Source: Gemmatimonadota bacterium
Lineage (GTDB): Bacteria > Gemmatimonadota > Gemmatimonadetes > Longimicrobiales > Gaopeijiaceae
Reading direction: 5' to 3'
DNA length: 52,851 nucleotides
Assembly: GCA_007121455.1 (NCBI GenBank)
Contig: SKKN01000034.1
Location: 1 to 52,851 of the forward strand
The notes under the pieces were generated by a model. It made no database searches, had not been told where the DNA came from, and saw only the letters and a program-made list of their open reading frames with translations. Shown here one piece after another: positions 1 to 8,337 of this stretch. Position numbers and translations under genes: made by a program. Every line of letters starts with the position of its first letter. The stretch's first letter is position 1.

Positions 1-440
1 AGCGCGGCCTCGAGCGCGGAACGAGCGGCGGCTCCCCCCACCCGCCCGAGCGCCCAGGCGGCGTGCCCCCGGACCAACGGCGCGGGACCGGAGAGGGCGT
101 CGGAGAGGACCGGTACGGCCTGCTCCGAGCCCCAGTTGCCGAGTGCGACGCAGACGTTCCGCGCGAACCCCGCCCGACCCGACCGCCGGATGGCCGACCC
201 GCGGGAGAAGGACTCCCAGGCGTCGGGGTCCAGCGCCATGCGGAGGAGGTCGGTGAGGGGCGGGCTGTCGGTGCCGGGATGGTGCGGGCTTCGCGTTTCA
301 GTTGAAACGTCTTCGTCCGGAAGCGCCTCCACCCCCACCGGTCTCTCCCCCGGCCCCCGCGCCGCGTACCCCGGCTCCGCCGCCTCCTCGGCGAACCTCA
401 CGTTGAACGGACACACCTCCTGGGAAATCTGCCGACTCAC
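1..440 (-). pseudogene. Remnant of the queG 3' part (copy A), cut by window start
   Basis: Read on the minus strand, positions 430-330 carry the CQEVCPFN-type iron-sulfur segment and following linker nearly identical to the intact queG at 9592-11004. An unbroken frame then runs to the window edge with a HEAT-like segment (SRGSAIRRSGRAGFARN, then VRGHAAWALGR). The catalytic cobalamin domain and first cluster are missing: homology stops near position 430, with an in-frame stop just upstream and only a fortuitous GTG at 440. The last cluster cysteine before QEVCPFN is replaced by serine. It is therefore a 5'-truncated duplicate. The frame stays open at the edge, so the true 3' end is not visible. 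Confidence 0.75.
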
Positions 441-537
441 CTGTTACGGGGTGCCGCTGCCGCATGGGAGGCGAAGTCAACGGCAGTAAGGAGGGGGAGT
501 GGTCGAATGGGGGATCAGGGGAGCCGACCTCGGCCAC

Positions 538-1878
538 TCACTCACCGGCCACCCGCACGAGAGCCTGCTCCATGAGGGCGAGCCCGACGTCTACCTCCTC
601 ATCGCTCAGAATCAACGGTGGGGAGAGGCGCACGGCGCTCGGCCCCGCCCCTAGCACCAGAAGGCCGCTCTCGAAGCAGGCCTGGACGAATCGGTCGCGC
701 AGCTCCCGGGCCGGCTCCCTGGACTCCCGGTCCAGCACGAACTCGACGCCGATCATGGCGCCCAGGCCACGCACGTCACCGATGGTCTGGAAGCGTCCCT
801 GCAGCGCGCTCAGCCCCGACATGAGGCGGGAGCCGATGCGGCGGGCCCGCTCCGTCAGCCCCTCCTGCTGGAAGACGTCCAGCGCGGCCAGGGCGGCGGC
901 CAGCACCACCGGATTGCCGCCGAGCGTATTTTCGTGCGTGTTCGGATCCCACTCGAGCAGCTCCGCGCGCGCCACGGTGGCGCCCATCGGCAGGCCGGCT
1001 GCGATGCTCTTCGACAGGCACACGATGTCCGGCTCGACCCCGAAGGCCTCGCAGGCGAACATGTGGCCGGTCTTGGCGAAGCCGGTCTGGACCTCGTCCG
1101 CGATCAGAAGGATGTCCCGCTGGCGGCAGATCCTCTCGATCCCTTGCACGAACTCCACCGGGGGCACGATGTAGCCGCCCGCGCCCTGGATCGGCTCGAG
1201 GATGATCGCCGCGCAGTCTTCGGCCGGGAGGACCCGGTCGAGCACGTGCTCCTCCAGGAAGCGTAGCGCACCGCGCGCCGCGTCCTCTTTGAACGGGTTG
1301 CGGTAGGGGTAGGCGAAGGGGGCGAAGGCCACGTTGCCCATCATCGAGCCGGCGTAGTGCCGCCGCGAGACGGGAGCGTTGGTGGTGAGCCCCAGCGCGC
1401 CCATGGTGCGCCCGTGGAAGGCGCCGGTGAAGGCGATCAGGCCCTGACGCCGGGTGTGGTACACGGCCGCCTTGATGGCCGCCTCGACCGCCTCGCTGCC
1501 GCTGTTGGAAAAGAAGACCCGCTTGGGAAAGGACCCCGGCGTAAGCCCCGTGATGCGGCGGGCGTACTCGACCTGAGGGAGAGAGAGGTAGTCGCAGGAG
1601 TTGACGTGGATCAGCTCGGCCGCCTGACGCTGAATCGCTTCCACGATGCGCGGATGGGTGTGGCCCATCACGGTCACCGAGATCCCCGAGCCGAAGTCCA
1701 GGAATGTGTTGCCGTCTACGTCCTCGACGTACGCTCCGTGCGCCCGCAGTCCTACGAGCTTGGCGGTGCGGCTGAGCGAGGTCGAGAGGTATGTACGGTC
1801 CTCCGCGATCACCTTGCGTGCCCGCGGACCAGGCGGTCGCACGACGATCTTGGGCCCTGGATGGGTTGGGGTCTGCAT
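538..1878 (-). CDS. Class III (PLP-dependent) aminotransferase, GABA/acetylornithine type
   Basis: Predicted cytosolic fold-type I aminotransferase of 446 residues, the usual length for 4-aminobutyrate/acetylornithine aminotransferases. Visible motifs are the phosphate-binding SNSGSEAVEAA, GAFHGRTMGALGLT, the cofactor-binding Asp in LLIADEVQTGF, the Schiff-base lysine in CLSKSIAAGLPMGA, and HENTLGGNPV. I chose the ATG at 1878 because a GAGGAG ribosome binding site lies 7 bases upstream; an in-frame extension to 2022 looks non-coding. The amino donor cannot be read from sequence: GABA, ornithine, lysine or a beta-amino acid are all possible. It is not a branched-chain aminotransferase (class IV), so it does not complete the ilv/leu pathway further on. 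Neighbours are remnants and give no context. Confidence 0.88.
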   Translation of the reverse strand: MQTPTHPGPKIVVRPPGPRARKVIAEDRTYLSTSLSRTAKLVGLRAHGAYVEDVDGNTFLDFGSGISVTVMGHTHPRIVEAIQRQAAELIHVNSCDYLSLPQVEYARRITGLTPGSFPKRVFFSNSGSEAVEAAIKAAVYHTRRQGLIAFTGAFHGRTMGALGLTTNAPVSRRHYAGSMMGNVAFAPFAYPYRNPFKEDAARGALRFLEEHVLDRVLPAEDCAAIILEPIQGAGGYIVPPVEFVQGIERICRQRDILLIADEVQTGFAKTGHMFACEAFGVEPDIVCLSKSIAAGLPMGATVARAELLEWDPNTHENTLGGNPVVLAAALAALDVFQQEGLTERARRIGSRLMSGLSALQGRFQTIGDVRGLGAMIGVEFVLDRESREPARELRDRFVQACFESGLLVLGAGPSAVRLSPPLILSDEEVDVGLALMEQALVRVAGE

Positions 1879-2110
1879 CGGGGATCTCCTCGGTGGATGG
1901 AGGGGGACGGGGCAGCTTGACGGAGCCTCCATGGCGGCGGGCAATGTGACCACCGGGCAGCGCCCGTTCAAGATGCCTCCTTCCTCCGACGGCGCCGTTC
2001 TCCAAGCCTGAGCTCCGCCCAAGCCGAGGCTGGTACGAAGGTCCTCGTTGATCGTGCCGCTCCCGCCGATCTTGCGTACACCATTCCTCGATCAGGTTCG
2101 GTGCAAGCTC

Positions 2111-2680
2111 ATGACCTACGTCTACATCTGGGACTTCGAAGTCGCACCCGGCTGCGTGCCGGAGTTCGAGCGCATCTACGGCCCGGAGGGCGAGTGGGTC
2201 GCCCTGTTTCGGAAAGCCGAGGGGTATCGATCCACCCGTCTCCTCTGGGATCACGAGCGTGCGACACGCTACCTCACCATCGATGAATGGGATAGCTCCG
2301 AGGCATTCCTGGCGCGGTTCTTCCAATCCCGGGCCCAGATGATCCTCAAACGAACGGGAAAGTGGCATGCCATAGCGGCGGGCTCTTCGGCCCCGAGGGG
2401 ACGTCGTACGACTATCCGGGAGACCTGCGGGGCACGCCGGCATACCTGGCGACCTCCGATCCGGACCTCTTCGTTCCGCGGGCGCGGGTGGAAGAAACCG
2501 CCCACCTGTCCCTGCGCATGGGCGCGCAGGTGGAGTTTCGTGTCCACCGGGAGGCGGGGCACGTCATTGTTCCGGACGACGTCTGAGCGGATTCAGTTGC
2601 GGATGGAAGCTCGCGCAAGAGCGACCCGAGGCCAGCCGCTCGTCGCCTCAGGAAACCGCCGGCCCAAGTCGCCCCGCTGA
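2111..2680 (+). pseudogene. Antibiotic-biosynthesis-monooxygenase (ABM) domain gene, 3' end replaced
   Basis: The first 70 or so codons (to about 2325) encode a small ABM/dimeric ferredoxin-like barrel: MTYVYIWDFEV, FERIYGPEGEWVALFR and TRYLTIDEWDS are typical of this roughly 100-residue family. After FLARFF the translation turns into Arg-rich low-complexity sequence to a stop at 2680, while another frame picks up an esterase tail from 2362. The original 3' end thus seems lost at a deletion junction near 2330-2365. An upstream in-frame ATG at 2048 has no family support. A short functional product cannot be excluded, but I read it as decayed. Confidence 0.6.
2362..2586 (+). pseudogene. Carboxylesterase/phospholipase C-terminal fragment
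   Basis: In a different frame from the ABM domain, about 70 residues match the C-terminus of alpha/beta-hydrolase carboxylesterases: GGLFGPEGTSYDYPGDLRGT, then an acid-residue loop ATSDPDLFVP and a final EAGHVIVPDD with the catalytic histidine. The nucleophile serine half is absent. The apparent GTG start at 2362 is probably accidental. With the preceding ABM fragment this marks a deletion that joined two once-neighbouring genes. Confidence 0.6.
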
Positions 2681-2807
2681 AGAATCCGGGAAGCGGATCG
2701 TCCAGTGCGAAGCCGGCCCAGCGGGATGTCAACCAGTCTCCTGCCCACTGGCCGCGGGTCAGGTCACCGTCGGTGGCGAGGGTCAGGAGGGGGTAGGGAC
2801 GAGCGGC

Positions 2808-3227
2808 TCACTCGGGTCCCAGGAAATCGGTCACACGCGTCACGTACTCCCGAACGTCGTCCAGCTCTCCCAGCGCCGCATGCACCCTCTCGCCGATCAC
2901 CTCGGCATAGGCGTGCGCCAGGAGGTTTCGGAAGCCCGCCATCCGCTCCAGGCGGTGGGAGAGGTCTTCGTCGATGATCCCCTCGCGAAGCAGCCCGCGG
3001 AAGACTTCCCGGTTCGTCTCGGGCAGAGGCGCCTGGAAATCGGCGAGCACGTGAAGGCCCAGGTCGATGCATGCCTGAATGCCGATCTCCAGGTTCCGCT
3101 CGACGATGTCCCGGAGGTCTGGGTCGTTCAGATACTCCTCGAGGGAGGATTCGGCCGCGCGCTCGAGCCTGGAGAGCCTCTGCTCGATGGTCTCCAGTAG
3201 CCGTCGGACGGTCGCGGCCTCAACCAC
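2808..3227 (-). CDS. hepT: HepT-like HEPN ribonuclease toxin
   Basis: 139-residue all-helical HEPN (DUF86) protein. The signature R-X4-H-X-Y is seen as RNLLAHAY near the C-terminus; in this family it forms the RNase active site, and its tyrosine is the residue AMPylated by the partner MntA. The GTG start at 3227 overlaps the end of the nucleotidyltransferase gene by 8 bases, which fits translational coupling and gives the family's usual length. A longer in-frame extension runs inside the partner gene and was rejected. Established knowledge: MntA/HepT pairs act as toxin-antitoxin modules. That this copy is active is inference. Confidence 0.85.
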   Translation of the reverse strand: MVEAATVRRLLETIEQRLSRLERAAESSLEEYLNDPDLRDIVERNLEIGIQACIDLGLHVLADFQAPLPETNREVFRGLLREGIIDEDLSHRLERMAGFRNLLAHAYAEVIGERVHAALGELDDVREYVTRVTDFLGPE

Positions 3228-3675
3228 CGAACGTGCCCTTGCGGATTCGCTCCCGCTGCTTTCGACCGAAGAGTGCACGGGCCGGAGCCATGTCGTAGTA
3301 ACGGCGGCCCGTGTCCACGTAGAACCGGCGCCTGGCGGAGACGTCTCGGGCATGGAGCGCGATCCCATGGGCGAGAACGTTGAAACGGAGCTCGAGCGGG
3401 GCGTCGTCGAGGACCACCACCTGGACCGAACGTCCCGCCGCGCTCTCCAGCGCCCCTTCCAGGTCGAGCGCGAAATTCACACGCTCAGCGGTCGATGCGC
3501 GCCCGCCGAGGTGAACCGCGACATCGACGTCGCTCGCCGCTCGGACCCGGCCTTTCGCAACCGATCCGAACAGATAGGCGAACGTCACCTCGGGAGCGTC
3601 CGAGAGAACGTCCGCGAGGATCTGGACGAGACGCTCGTCCGGCGGCGTGTAAGGGAGGGAATCAGAGTGGCTCAT
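3220..3675 (-). CDS. mntA: MntA-like minimal nucleotidyltransferase antitoxin
   Basis: 151-residue minimal nucleotidyltransferase. The motif G-S-X10-D-X-D is complete (GSVAKGRVRAASDVDVAV), so metal and ATP binding should be intact. In characterised systems this protein transfers AMP onto the HepT tyrosine to silence the RNase. It lies directly upstream of hepT and overlaps it by 8 bases, forming a two-gene operon. The ATG at 3675 was chosen because the sequence before it is proline/arginine-rich and unlike the family; its ribosome binding site is weak. The module lies among gene remnants, a setting usual for mobile toxin-antitoxin loci. Confidence 0.85.
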   Translation of the reverse strand: MSHSDSLPYTPPDERLVQILADVLSDAPEVTFAYLFGSVAKGRVRAASDVDVAVHLGGRASTAERVNFALDLEGALESAAGRSVQVVVLDDAPLELRFNVLAHGIALHARDVSARRRFYVDTGRRYYDMAPARALFGRKQRERIRKGTFGG

Positions 3676-3803
3676 CGGAAAGAATCTACCCCTGGAGGCG
3701 GGGTGGGGGCCAACGCAGGGCCTCGATCGGACCGTTGGACCGGGTGCGCAGCGCACTCGGGTCGAGGGCGGGTCGGCCGCGCGCACGGGGCCCCGAAAGG
3801 CCG

Positions 3804-3831
3804 TTGACATCCCCAAGCACCGCGGTAGAAT
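3804..3831 (+). promoter_or_regulatory. Sigma70-type promoter for the gene at 3972
   Basis: A perfect -35 TTGACA (3804-3809), a 16-base spacer and a -10 TAGAAT (3826-3831) point rightwards. Predicted transcription start is near 3838, leaving about 130 bases of untranslated leader. I recognised no riboswitch family in that leader. Confidence 0.65.
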
Positions 3832-3971
3832 TGGGGTAGGTGGCCACCGCGTGGCCTGGTCTTACCACCCCACCACGACGCTCTCTCGCAAACGCCGGGT
3901 GCCCGGAGTAACGCCTGCGGATCCCCCGCGGTGGACCCCAGCGGAACCACCTTTTCATGCGGGAGGGCATC

Positions 3972-4844
3972 ATGCTGCGGCGAATCGCATTTCCCATCCT
4001 GATCCTGGTAGCCGGGGCGGGTGTTGCCGCGACCCAGGCGTGCAGGGGAGCCGGAGGCAGTCCCCTGATCCTGGGCGCCGAGGCGAGGCTCGGTGACGGG
4101 GTCTTCACGAGCTACGTGGAGCTCGACGAGGACGGGGCCCCTACGGCCATCGGTCTGGTGTTTCCGTCGGAGGCCTTGAACACGCTCCCCACAGCCCGGT
4201 CGGACGAGCACCGCTGCCACGACCTGAACGGGAACGGGGCGATCGATCCGGACGCGGAGTGGCTGGCGTTCCACGAGCGGGTGATCCCGCTCCCGAGCGA
4301 GGTCGCCCGGCGTGACGACATCCCCTTCTCGTGGATCCTCCTCAACTGGAATCCCGAGGGCCACCTTCCTCCGGAGATCTACACAACCCCCCACTTCGAC
4401 GTGCACTACATGATGCAGCCCATCGAAGAGGTGTTCGCCATCATGCCCGGTCCTTGCGGCGACGAGCACGTTCGTTGCGACCCGTTCGGTCGAGCGGTGG
4501 TCCCGGTCCCGGAGCGGTACATGCATCGAGACTTCCAGGACGTGGGTGCCGTGGTCCCCGCCATGGGGAACCATCTGGTGGACCTCAGCGGCCACGAGTG
4601 CCACGGGCAGGACTTCGATCGGGCCTGGACCTACGGAGCGTACGACGGCCGGATCACCTTCTGGGAAGAGATGGTCACGCGGGCGTTCCTCCTTGGTCGG
4701 CCCGATACCTGCTTCGACATCAAGACGCCCGACGCGGTCGCGGTCTCGGCCTACTACCCGACCCGATCGTGCTACGGCCACAGCGAGGAGACCGGCGAGC
4801 AGCGGGTATCCCTCGAGGAATTCGTGTACCGCGAAGGGTCCTGA
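3972..4844 (+). CDS. Secreted protein resembling the TTHB210/DUF5602 family
   Basis: 290-residue protein with an N-terminal signal sequence (MLRRIAFPILILVAGAGVA) followed by a cysteine at ATQAC, possibly a weak lipobox. The mature part contains TTPHFDVHYMM and, further on, VPAMGNHLVDL with GHE, which resemble the histidine-bearing motifs of TTHB210-like secreted domains; six or more cysteines suggest disulfides. The ATG at 3972 is preferred over that at 3957 because GGGAGGG lies just upstream of it. It has its own strong promoter (3804-3831). Biochemical function is unknown. The family assignment rests on remembered motif similarity and is tentative. Confidence 0.65.
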   Translation: MLRRIAFPILILVAGAGVAATQACRGAGGSPLILGAEARLGDGVFTSYVELDEDGAPTAIGLVFPSEALNTLPTARSDEHRCHDLNGNGAIDPDAEWLAFHERVIPLPSEVARRDDIPFSWILLNWNPEGHLPPEIYTTPHFDVHYMMQPIEEVFAIMPGPCGDEHVRCDPFGRAVVPVPERYMHRDFQDVGAVVPAMGNHLVDLSGHECHGQDFDRAWTYGAYDGRITFWEEMVTRAFLLGRPDTCFDIKTPDAVAVSAYYPTRSCYGHSEETGEQRVSLEEFVYREGS

Positions 4845-5106
4845 CCGTCGGGTGTGTGGCCGCTCCCGAAGGCGGTGGGCTTCCTTCGACTGCCGATCGG
4901 GCGCGCGGGATGCTGGGGTGGGGTGAGGCGGGGCTCCCCCCCCTTGCCTCTTCCGGCCACGCCACGCTTGCCCTTCCAAGGTACCCGGCCACATCCTTCT
5001 TTCTCGGGTCGGAGGGCGTTTGAATCGCCTATCCGTACTGTCCACCGAGGAACCGGGGGTACCCGGTATCGGCTGGGGTGTGGCACACCGTCACCTGGGA
5101 GGTGGA

Positions 5107-6240
5107 ATGGGAGCTCGAACGATGAGCAGGGGGCGACTGCTCCGCTCCCGCTTCCTCGTGGGTCTGGTTCTCCTCGCTTGCGGATGCGAAACGCCGAGCG
5201 ACTTGGAGGAGGCGACGTTCGGTCCGGGTGAGGAGCTACTGGGAACCGAGCTCGCAGCGGGTTGGGCCACCACTTCTCCGACGTGGACCCCGGACGGGGA
5301 AGAGGTGGTCTTCCTCGACGAAGTGGACGAGGGGCTGGCCGTTCACGCGCTCACGGTGGCGACCGACGAGGTGCGCTCCCTGAGCGTCCCGGTGCCGCTC
5401 CTCTATCGCGACTCCAACACCACCGTCATCCCGCCGGCGACCGGAGCCCCGCTCTTCTCCGTGAGACACTCCGCGCTCCCCGACTCGGACGGGGTTCTCC
5501 CGATGCGGCTGTACCGGGTCTCCTCCCCGGCATCGGTTCCGGAGCTCGTCACCGACATGCGGGGGCCGTGGTTCAGCGTGTCGGAGGACGGCCGACACAT
5601 CGCCTTCCTGCGGGATTCCCTCGTGGTTCGCGACCGGGTCTCGGGGGAAGAGCGATCCGCTCGCGCAGGCCACCGGCGTCCCGGGAACCCCTTCTCCCTC
5701 TCGCCGGACGGGCGGTGGTTGATCTACGCCGACGAGTCGGTTTCCGGCTTCGGCCCCGTCAAGATGTTTTCGCTCGAGACGGAGGCGACATTCGATCTTT
5801 GGCCGGGAACGGAGGAGGTCGAGGATCGGCGTGCCTGGTCCCAGGATGTCCGGTGGCAGGGCGGCACGCCTCGGCTCCTGTTCGCGCAGCAGGAGGGCCC
5901 TCGCCGCTTCAGCGTCAACCGGATGGACGGCGCCACCGGGCGCGTCCACCGACTCGCGGAGATCCCGGATGCCGAGGCCCTCCCCCGCGTCATCGCCTGG
6001 TCCGAAGATGCATCGCGGGTGGCGCTCTGGGCTCCGATCGAAACGGCTCCGTGTGAGTGTGGCGTGAGCATCACGCTGGATCATCTGCGGCTCTATGTCT
6101 GGACCGCCGAGAGGGGCTGGGCGACTGCGGCCGAGGCGGTATCGATCCAGCACATCCCCGGGTGGCTCTCGTTCTCTCCGGACGGGACGACCCTGGGCTA
6201 CACCTTCATGAGCCGCCTGTACGTCGAGCGGCTCGATTAG
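5107..6240 (+). CDS. Lipoprotein with TolB/PD40-type beta-propeller repeats
   Basis: 377-residue exported lipoprotein. The N-terminus has a basic stretch, a hydrophobic core and a lipobox (LVLLACGC). The rest holds repeated propeller blades of the form S-P-D-G-x-x-(I/V)-x-(Y/F): TWTPDGEEVVFLD, VSEDGRHIAFLRD, LSPDGRWLIYAD, WSEDASRVALWA and FSPDGTTLGYTF, i.e. five to six blades of the WD40-like PD40 kind. The ATG at 5107 follows GGGAGG with a 4-base gap; a later ATG at 5122 would still leave the lipobox intact. No partner genes are nearby. Such proteins usually sit in the periplasm as binding scaffolds; the ligand here is unknown. Confidence 0.75.
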   Translation: MGARTMSRGRLLRSRFLVGLVLLACGCETPSDLEEATFGPGEELLGTELAAGWATTSPTWTPDGEEVVFLDEVDEGLAVHALTVATDEVRSLSVPVPLLYRDSNTTVIPPATGAPLFSVRHSALPDSDGVLPMRLYRVSSPASVPELVTDMRGPWFSVSEDGRHIAFLRDSLVVRDRVSGEERSARAGHRRPGNPFSLSPDGRWLIYADESVSGFGPVKMFSLETEATFDLWPGTEEVEDRRAWSQDVRWQGGTPRLLFAQQEGPRRFSVNRMDGATGRVHRLAEIPDAEALPRVIAWSEDASRVALWAPIETAPCECGVSITLDHLRLYVWTAERGWATAAEAVSIQHIPGWLSFSPDGTTLGYTFMSRLYVERLD

Positions 6241-6360
6241 GGCCCCGGCATTGCCTTTCCAGCGAGCTTCCCTCCACGTTTCGGCACATCGGATCCGGTT
6301 CCACCATCCCATGGCCGAGCCCATAAGCCTCTAGGCGGTCCGCACCGGAGGCCGCCCCTC

Positions 6361-6545
6361 CGCGGGGGGGCGTCGGGCTCCTCCCGGGGATCCCGGTCCT
6401 TCTTACCAATGCATTACTGAAGTTGGTCGAGGACGCCGACCTTCGAGCTCGAATGGGCCAGGCCGGAGAGTCGTTTGCGCGGAGCCGCGGTTGGCCGGTC
6501 ATCATGAACACGGTGATCGACGCATACGAGGACGCGACATCCTGA
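6361..6545 (+). pseudogene. Glycosyltransferase (GT4-like) C-terminal fragment
   Basis: A frame ending with TGA at 6543-6545 reads NALLKLVEDADLRARMGQAG followed by a short helix, which is the standard C-terminal end of GT-B family 4 glycosyltransferases. Just before it VGLLPG resembles the GLLVPPGD donor-site loop, apparently with a small indel. Nothing of the preceding 300 residues remains. It is a stub with no plausible start. Confidence 0.55.
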
Positions 6546-6779
6546 CCGAGCCAATCACTCGGAAAGCTCCGGGCCGGAATGGAAACGCCGAACGTCGCCG
6601 GAGACGCTCAGCCGAAGATCACGCTGCTGAGCCACAACATCGAACCGGAAGCGACCGGTGTGATGAAGTCGTCTTCCACCCGCCACGGAAGGCGTTCACA
6701 GTACGCAGACACACTGGAAGGGCTGCCACCGGACTCGAGGCCCGAGACCCGGAAGCCCTGGCGCGCACGGTGCAGCTGC

Positions 6780-7090
6780 ATCATGCTGATTCCGATGGGT
6801 GCGCCCTGACGGACCGGCAGAAGGAGGGGCTGGACCTCTTCCGGTCGGTAGGGTGCGCCGCGTGCCACTCAGGCCCTCTCCTGGGAGGGACCACCTACCA
6901 GCGCTTCGGTATCACCGTCGACCACTGGACCGCCACCGGTTCGGAGGTGGTGGACGAGGGGCGCCGGGCCATCACCGGGGAGGAAGGAGACCGCTACGTC
7001 TTCCGGACGCCCATGCTCCGGAACGTGGCCCGCACGCATCTTCCACATGGCCGCATGGAAGCGCTCCGGTACGTCCGCCATGGCGATCGG
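6780..7090 (+). pseudogene. Di-haem cytochrome c peroxidase (MauG/CcpA family) fragment
   Basis: About 95 residues match the second haem domain of bacterial cytochrome c peroxidases: LTDRQKEGLDLF, the haem c attachment site GCAACHSGPLLGG, TGEEGDRYVFRTPMLRNVART. The first haem domain, the signal peptide and the terminal helix are absent. The flanking parts of the same open frame (6491-7429) are Arg/Pro-rich and unlike the family. The match degrades just after the RNVART motif, where PYFHDG would be expected. I read it as a decayed gene. Confidence 0.65.
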
Positions 7091-7575
7091 CTCCCGGATC
7101 GGTGGTCAGGAGCGATGCCCTCCTCCGGCTCATCCACCCGTCCCGGGCCAGCAACTCCACCGAGGGGGGCTGCACCCGACCCGCCCATCCGCGACGACCT
7201 CGGGCTCGGCAAGCTTAACGCCCAGGAGCCCAGCGCCGTCCAAGAAGTCGTCATCGATGGCCGCGCCTGTATCGCCCAAGCGATCGGCCTTGAGGGCGAC
7301 AGCTACCGCGCCTGTCCCCATCCCGCGAAGACCGTCCCTCCCCCACCCCGGCACCGACGGAGGTGCCCAACCCCGACCTCGGATCGAACACTCAACCCAG
7401 GCCCCGACAGGAACGGGACACGCTCGTAGAGATGCCTGGGTCATGCGGGGGGAAGGGACACCATCACCGAGTCTCCGGCCGATTGCTCGGCCAGATCCCC
7501 CGCACTACCTTGCCTGCGCCCCCAAGAGGGCGTTTGGATTCCCGATTCTTAACCTGTAGAAGAGGAGTGATCAGA
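7091..7575 (+). other. 485 bases without a recognisable gene
   Basis: Open frames here are Pro/Arg-rich and match nothing I know. The stretch probably holds further decayed sequence behind the peroxidase remnant plus the promoter of the downstream ModA-like gene. I saw no clear -35/-10 pair and no terminator. Confidence 0.4.
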
Positions 7576-8337
7576 ATGCCCACTTGGTCGAAAGTGACCG
7601 CACTCGCCGCTGCCTGCGGCCTGACGGTATCGTTTGCAGGCGCTGCCGTCCCTGCTGCCGAGATCACCGTGGCCGTGAGCGGCGGTCCGGTTCCGGATAT
7701 CGTGAGCACGCTCGTCCCGATGTTCGAGCGCGAGACCGGAAACCAGGTCGATCTCGTCATCCGGCGGGGAGACGCGCTGGCCGAAGACATCCGACAGGGC
7801 AGCGTGGACTTGGTCATCGCTGACGCGGGTACCGTGGATGGGTTCGTCGAGAGCGGCGACATCTCGGCCGCGAGCAACACCCCGGTGATGATTTCGAAGA
7901 TCGGGCTGGCGGTGAAGGCGGGCGCCCCGAAGCCCGACATCAGCACCGCGGAAAATTTGCGGGACGCGCTTCTTGCGGCGGAGAGTATTGGCTACAGCCG
8001 TTTCGCCAGTGGCCAGATCTTCCTCAGGTCCGTCGAGCGCCTCGGCCTCACCGAGGCCGTCACCGCCAAGGCGGTCATCCCGGAGACCGGACCCGTGGGC
8101 GCGGTCGTCGTGAGCGGAGAGGCTGAGATCGGCGTGCAACAGGTGGCCGAGTTGCTTGCCGTCCCCGGAATTGACCTGGTGGGCCCGTTGCTCGACGATT
8201 TTCAGGAGTTCCTGCCGACTTCGGCTGGAATTCCCACCGAAGCCAGGAACGCAGAGGCCGCCCAGGCCTTCATCGCCTTCCTGCGCTCGGCACCCGCCCG
8301 GGCTGTCCTCGAAGAGATGGGGATGGACGTGCCCTGA
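7576..8337 (+). CDS. ModA-like ABC-type substrate-binding protein (orphan)
   Basis: 253-residue periplasmic binding protein with a signal peptide (hydrophobic core ALAAACGLTVSFAGAA, likely cleavage after VPA). The fold and the C-terminal motif GVQQVAELLAVPGIDLVGPL are those of molybdate-binding ModA-type proteins (type 2 PBP). The start has GAGGAG 8 bases upstream. No modB or modC permease/ATPase gene is in the window, so it is an orphan or works with a distant transporter. The ligand-binding residues are not clear enough to decide between molybdate/tungstate and another oxyanion or small molecule. Confidence 0.75.
   Translation: MPTWSKVTALAAACGLTVSFAGAAVPAAEITVAVSGGPVPDIVSTLVPMFERETGNQVDLVIRRGDALAEDIRQGSVDLVIADAGTVDGFVESGDISAASNTPVMISKIGLAVKAGAPKPDISTAENLRDALLAAESIGYSRFASGQIFLRSVERLGLTEAVTAKAVIPETGPVGAVVVSGEAEIGVQQVAELLAVPGIDLVGPLLDDFQEFLPTSAGIPTEARNAEAAQAFIAFLRSAPARAVLEEMGMDVP

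Noticed and set aside
538-1878. Aminotransferase as the missing ilvE step
   Set aside because: Motifs are of class III (ornithine/GABA type), whereas branched-chain aminotransferases are class IV.
776-2443. 555-codon minus-strand frame overlapping the aminotransferase
   Set aside because: It is a different frame of the same strand, Arg/Gly-rich, running through the aminotransferase gene and the intergenic region.
6491-7429. 312-codon frame as one whole gene
   Set aside because: Only the middle third matches a family (di-haem peroxidase); both ends are low-complexity Arg/Pro sequence, so I annotate a fragment instead.
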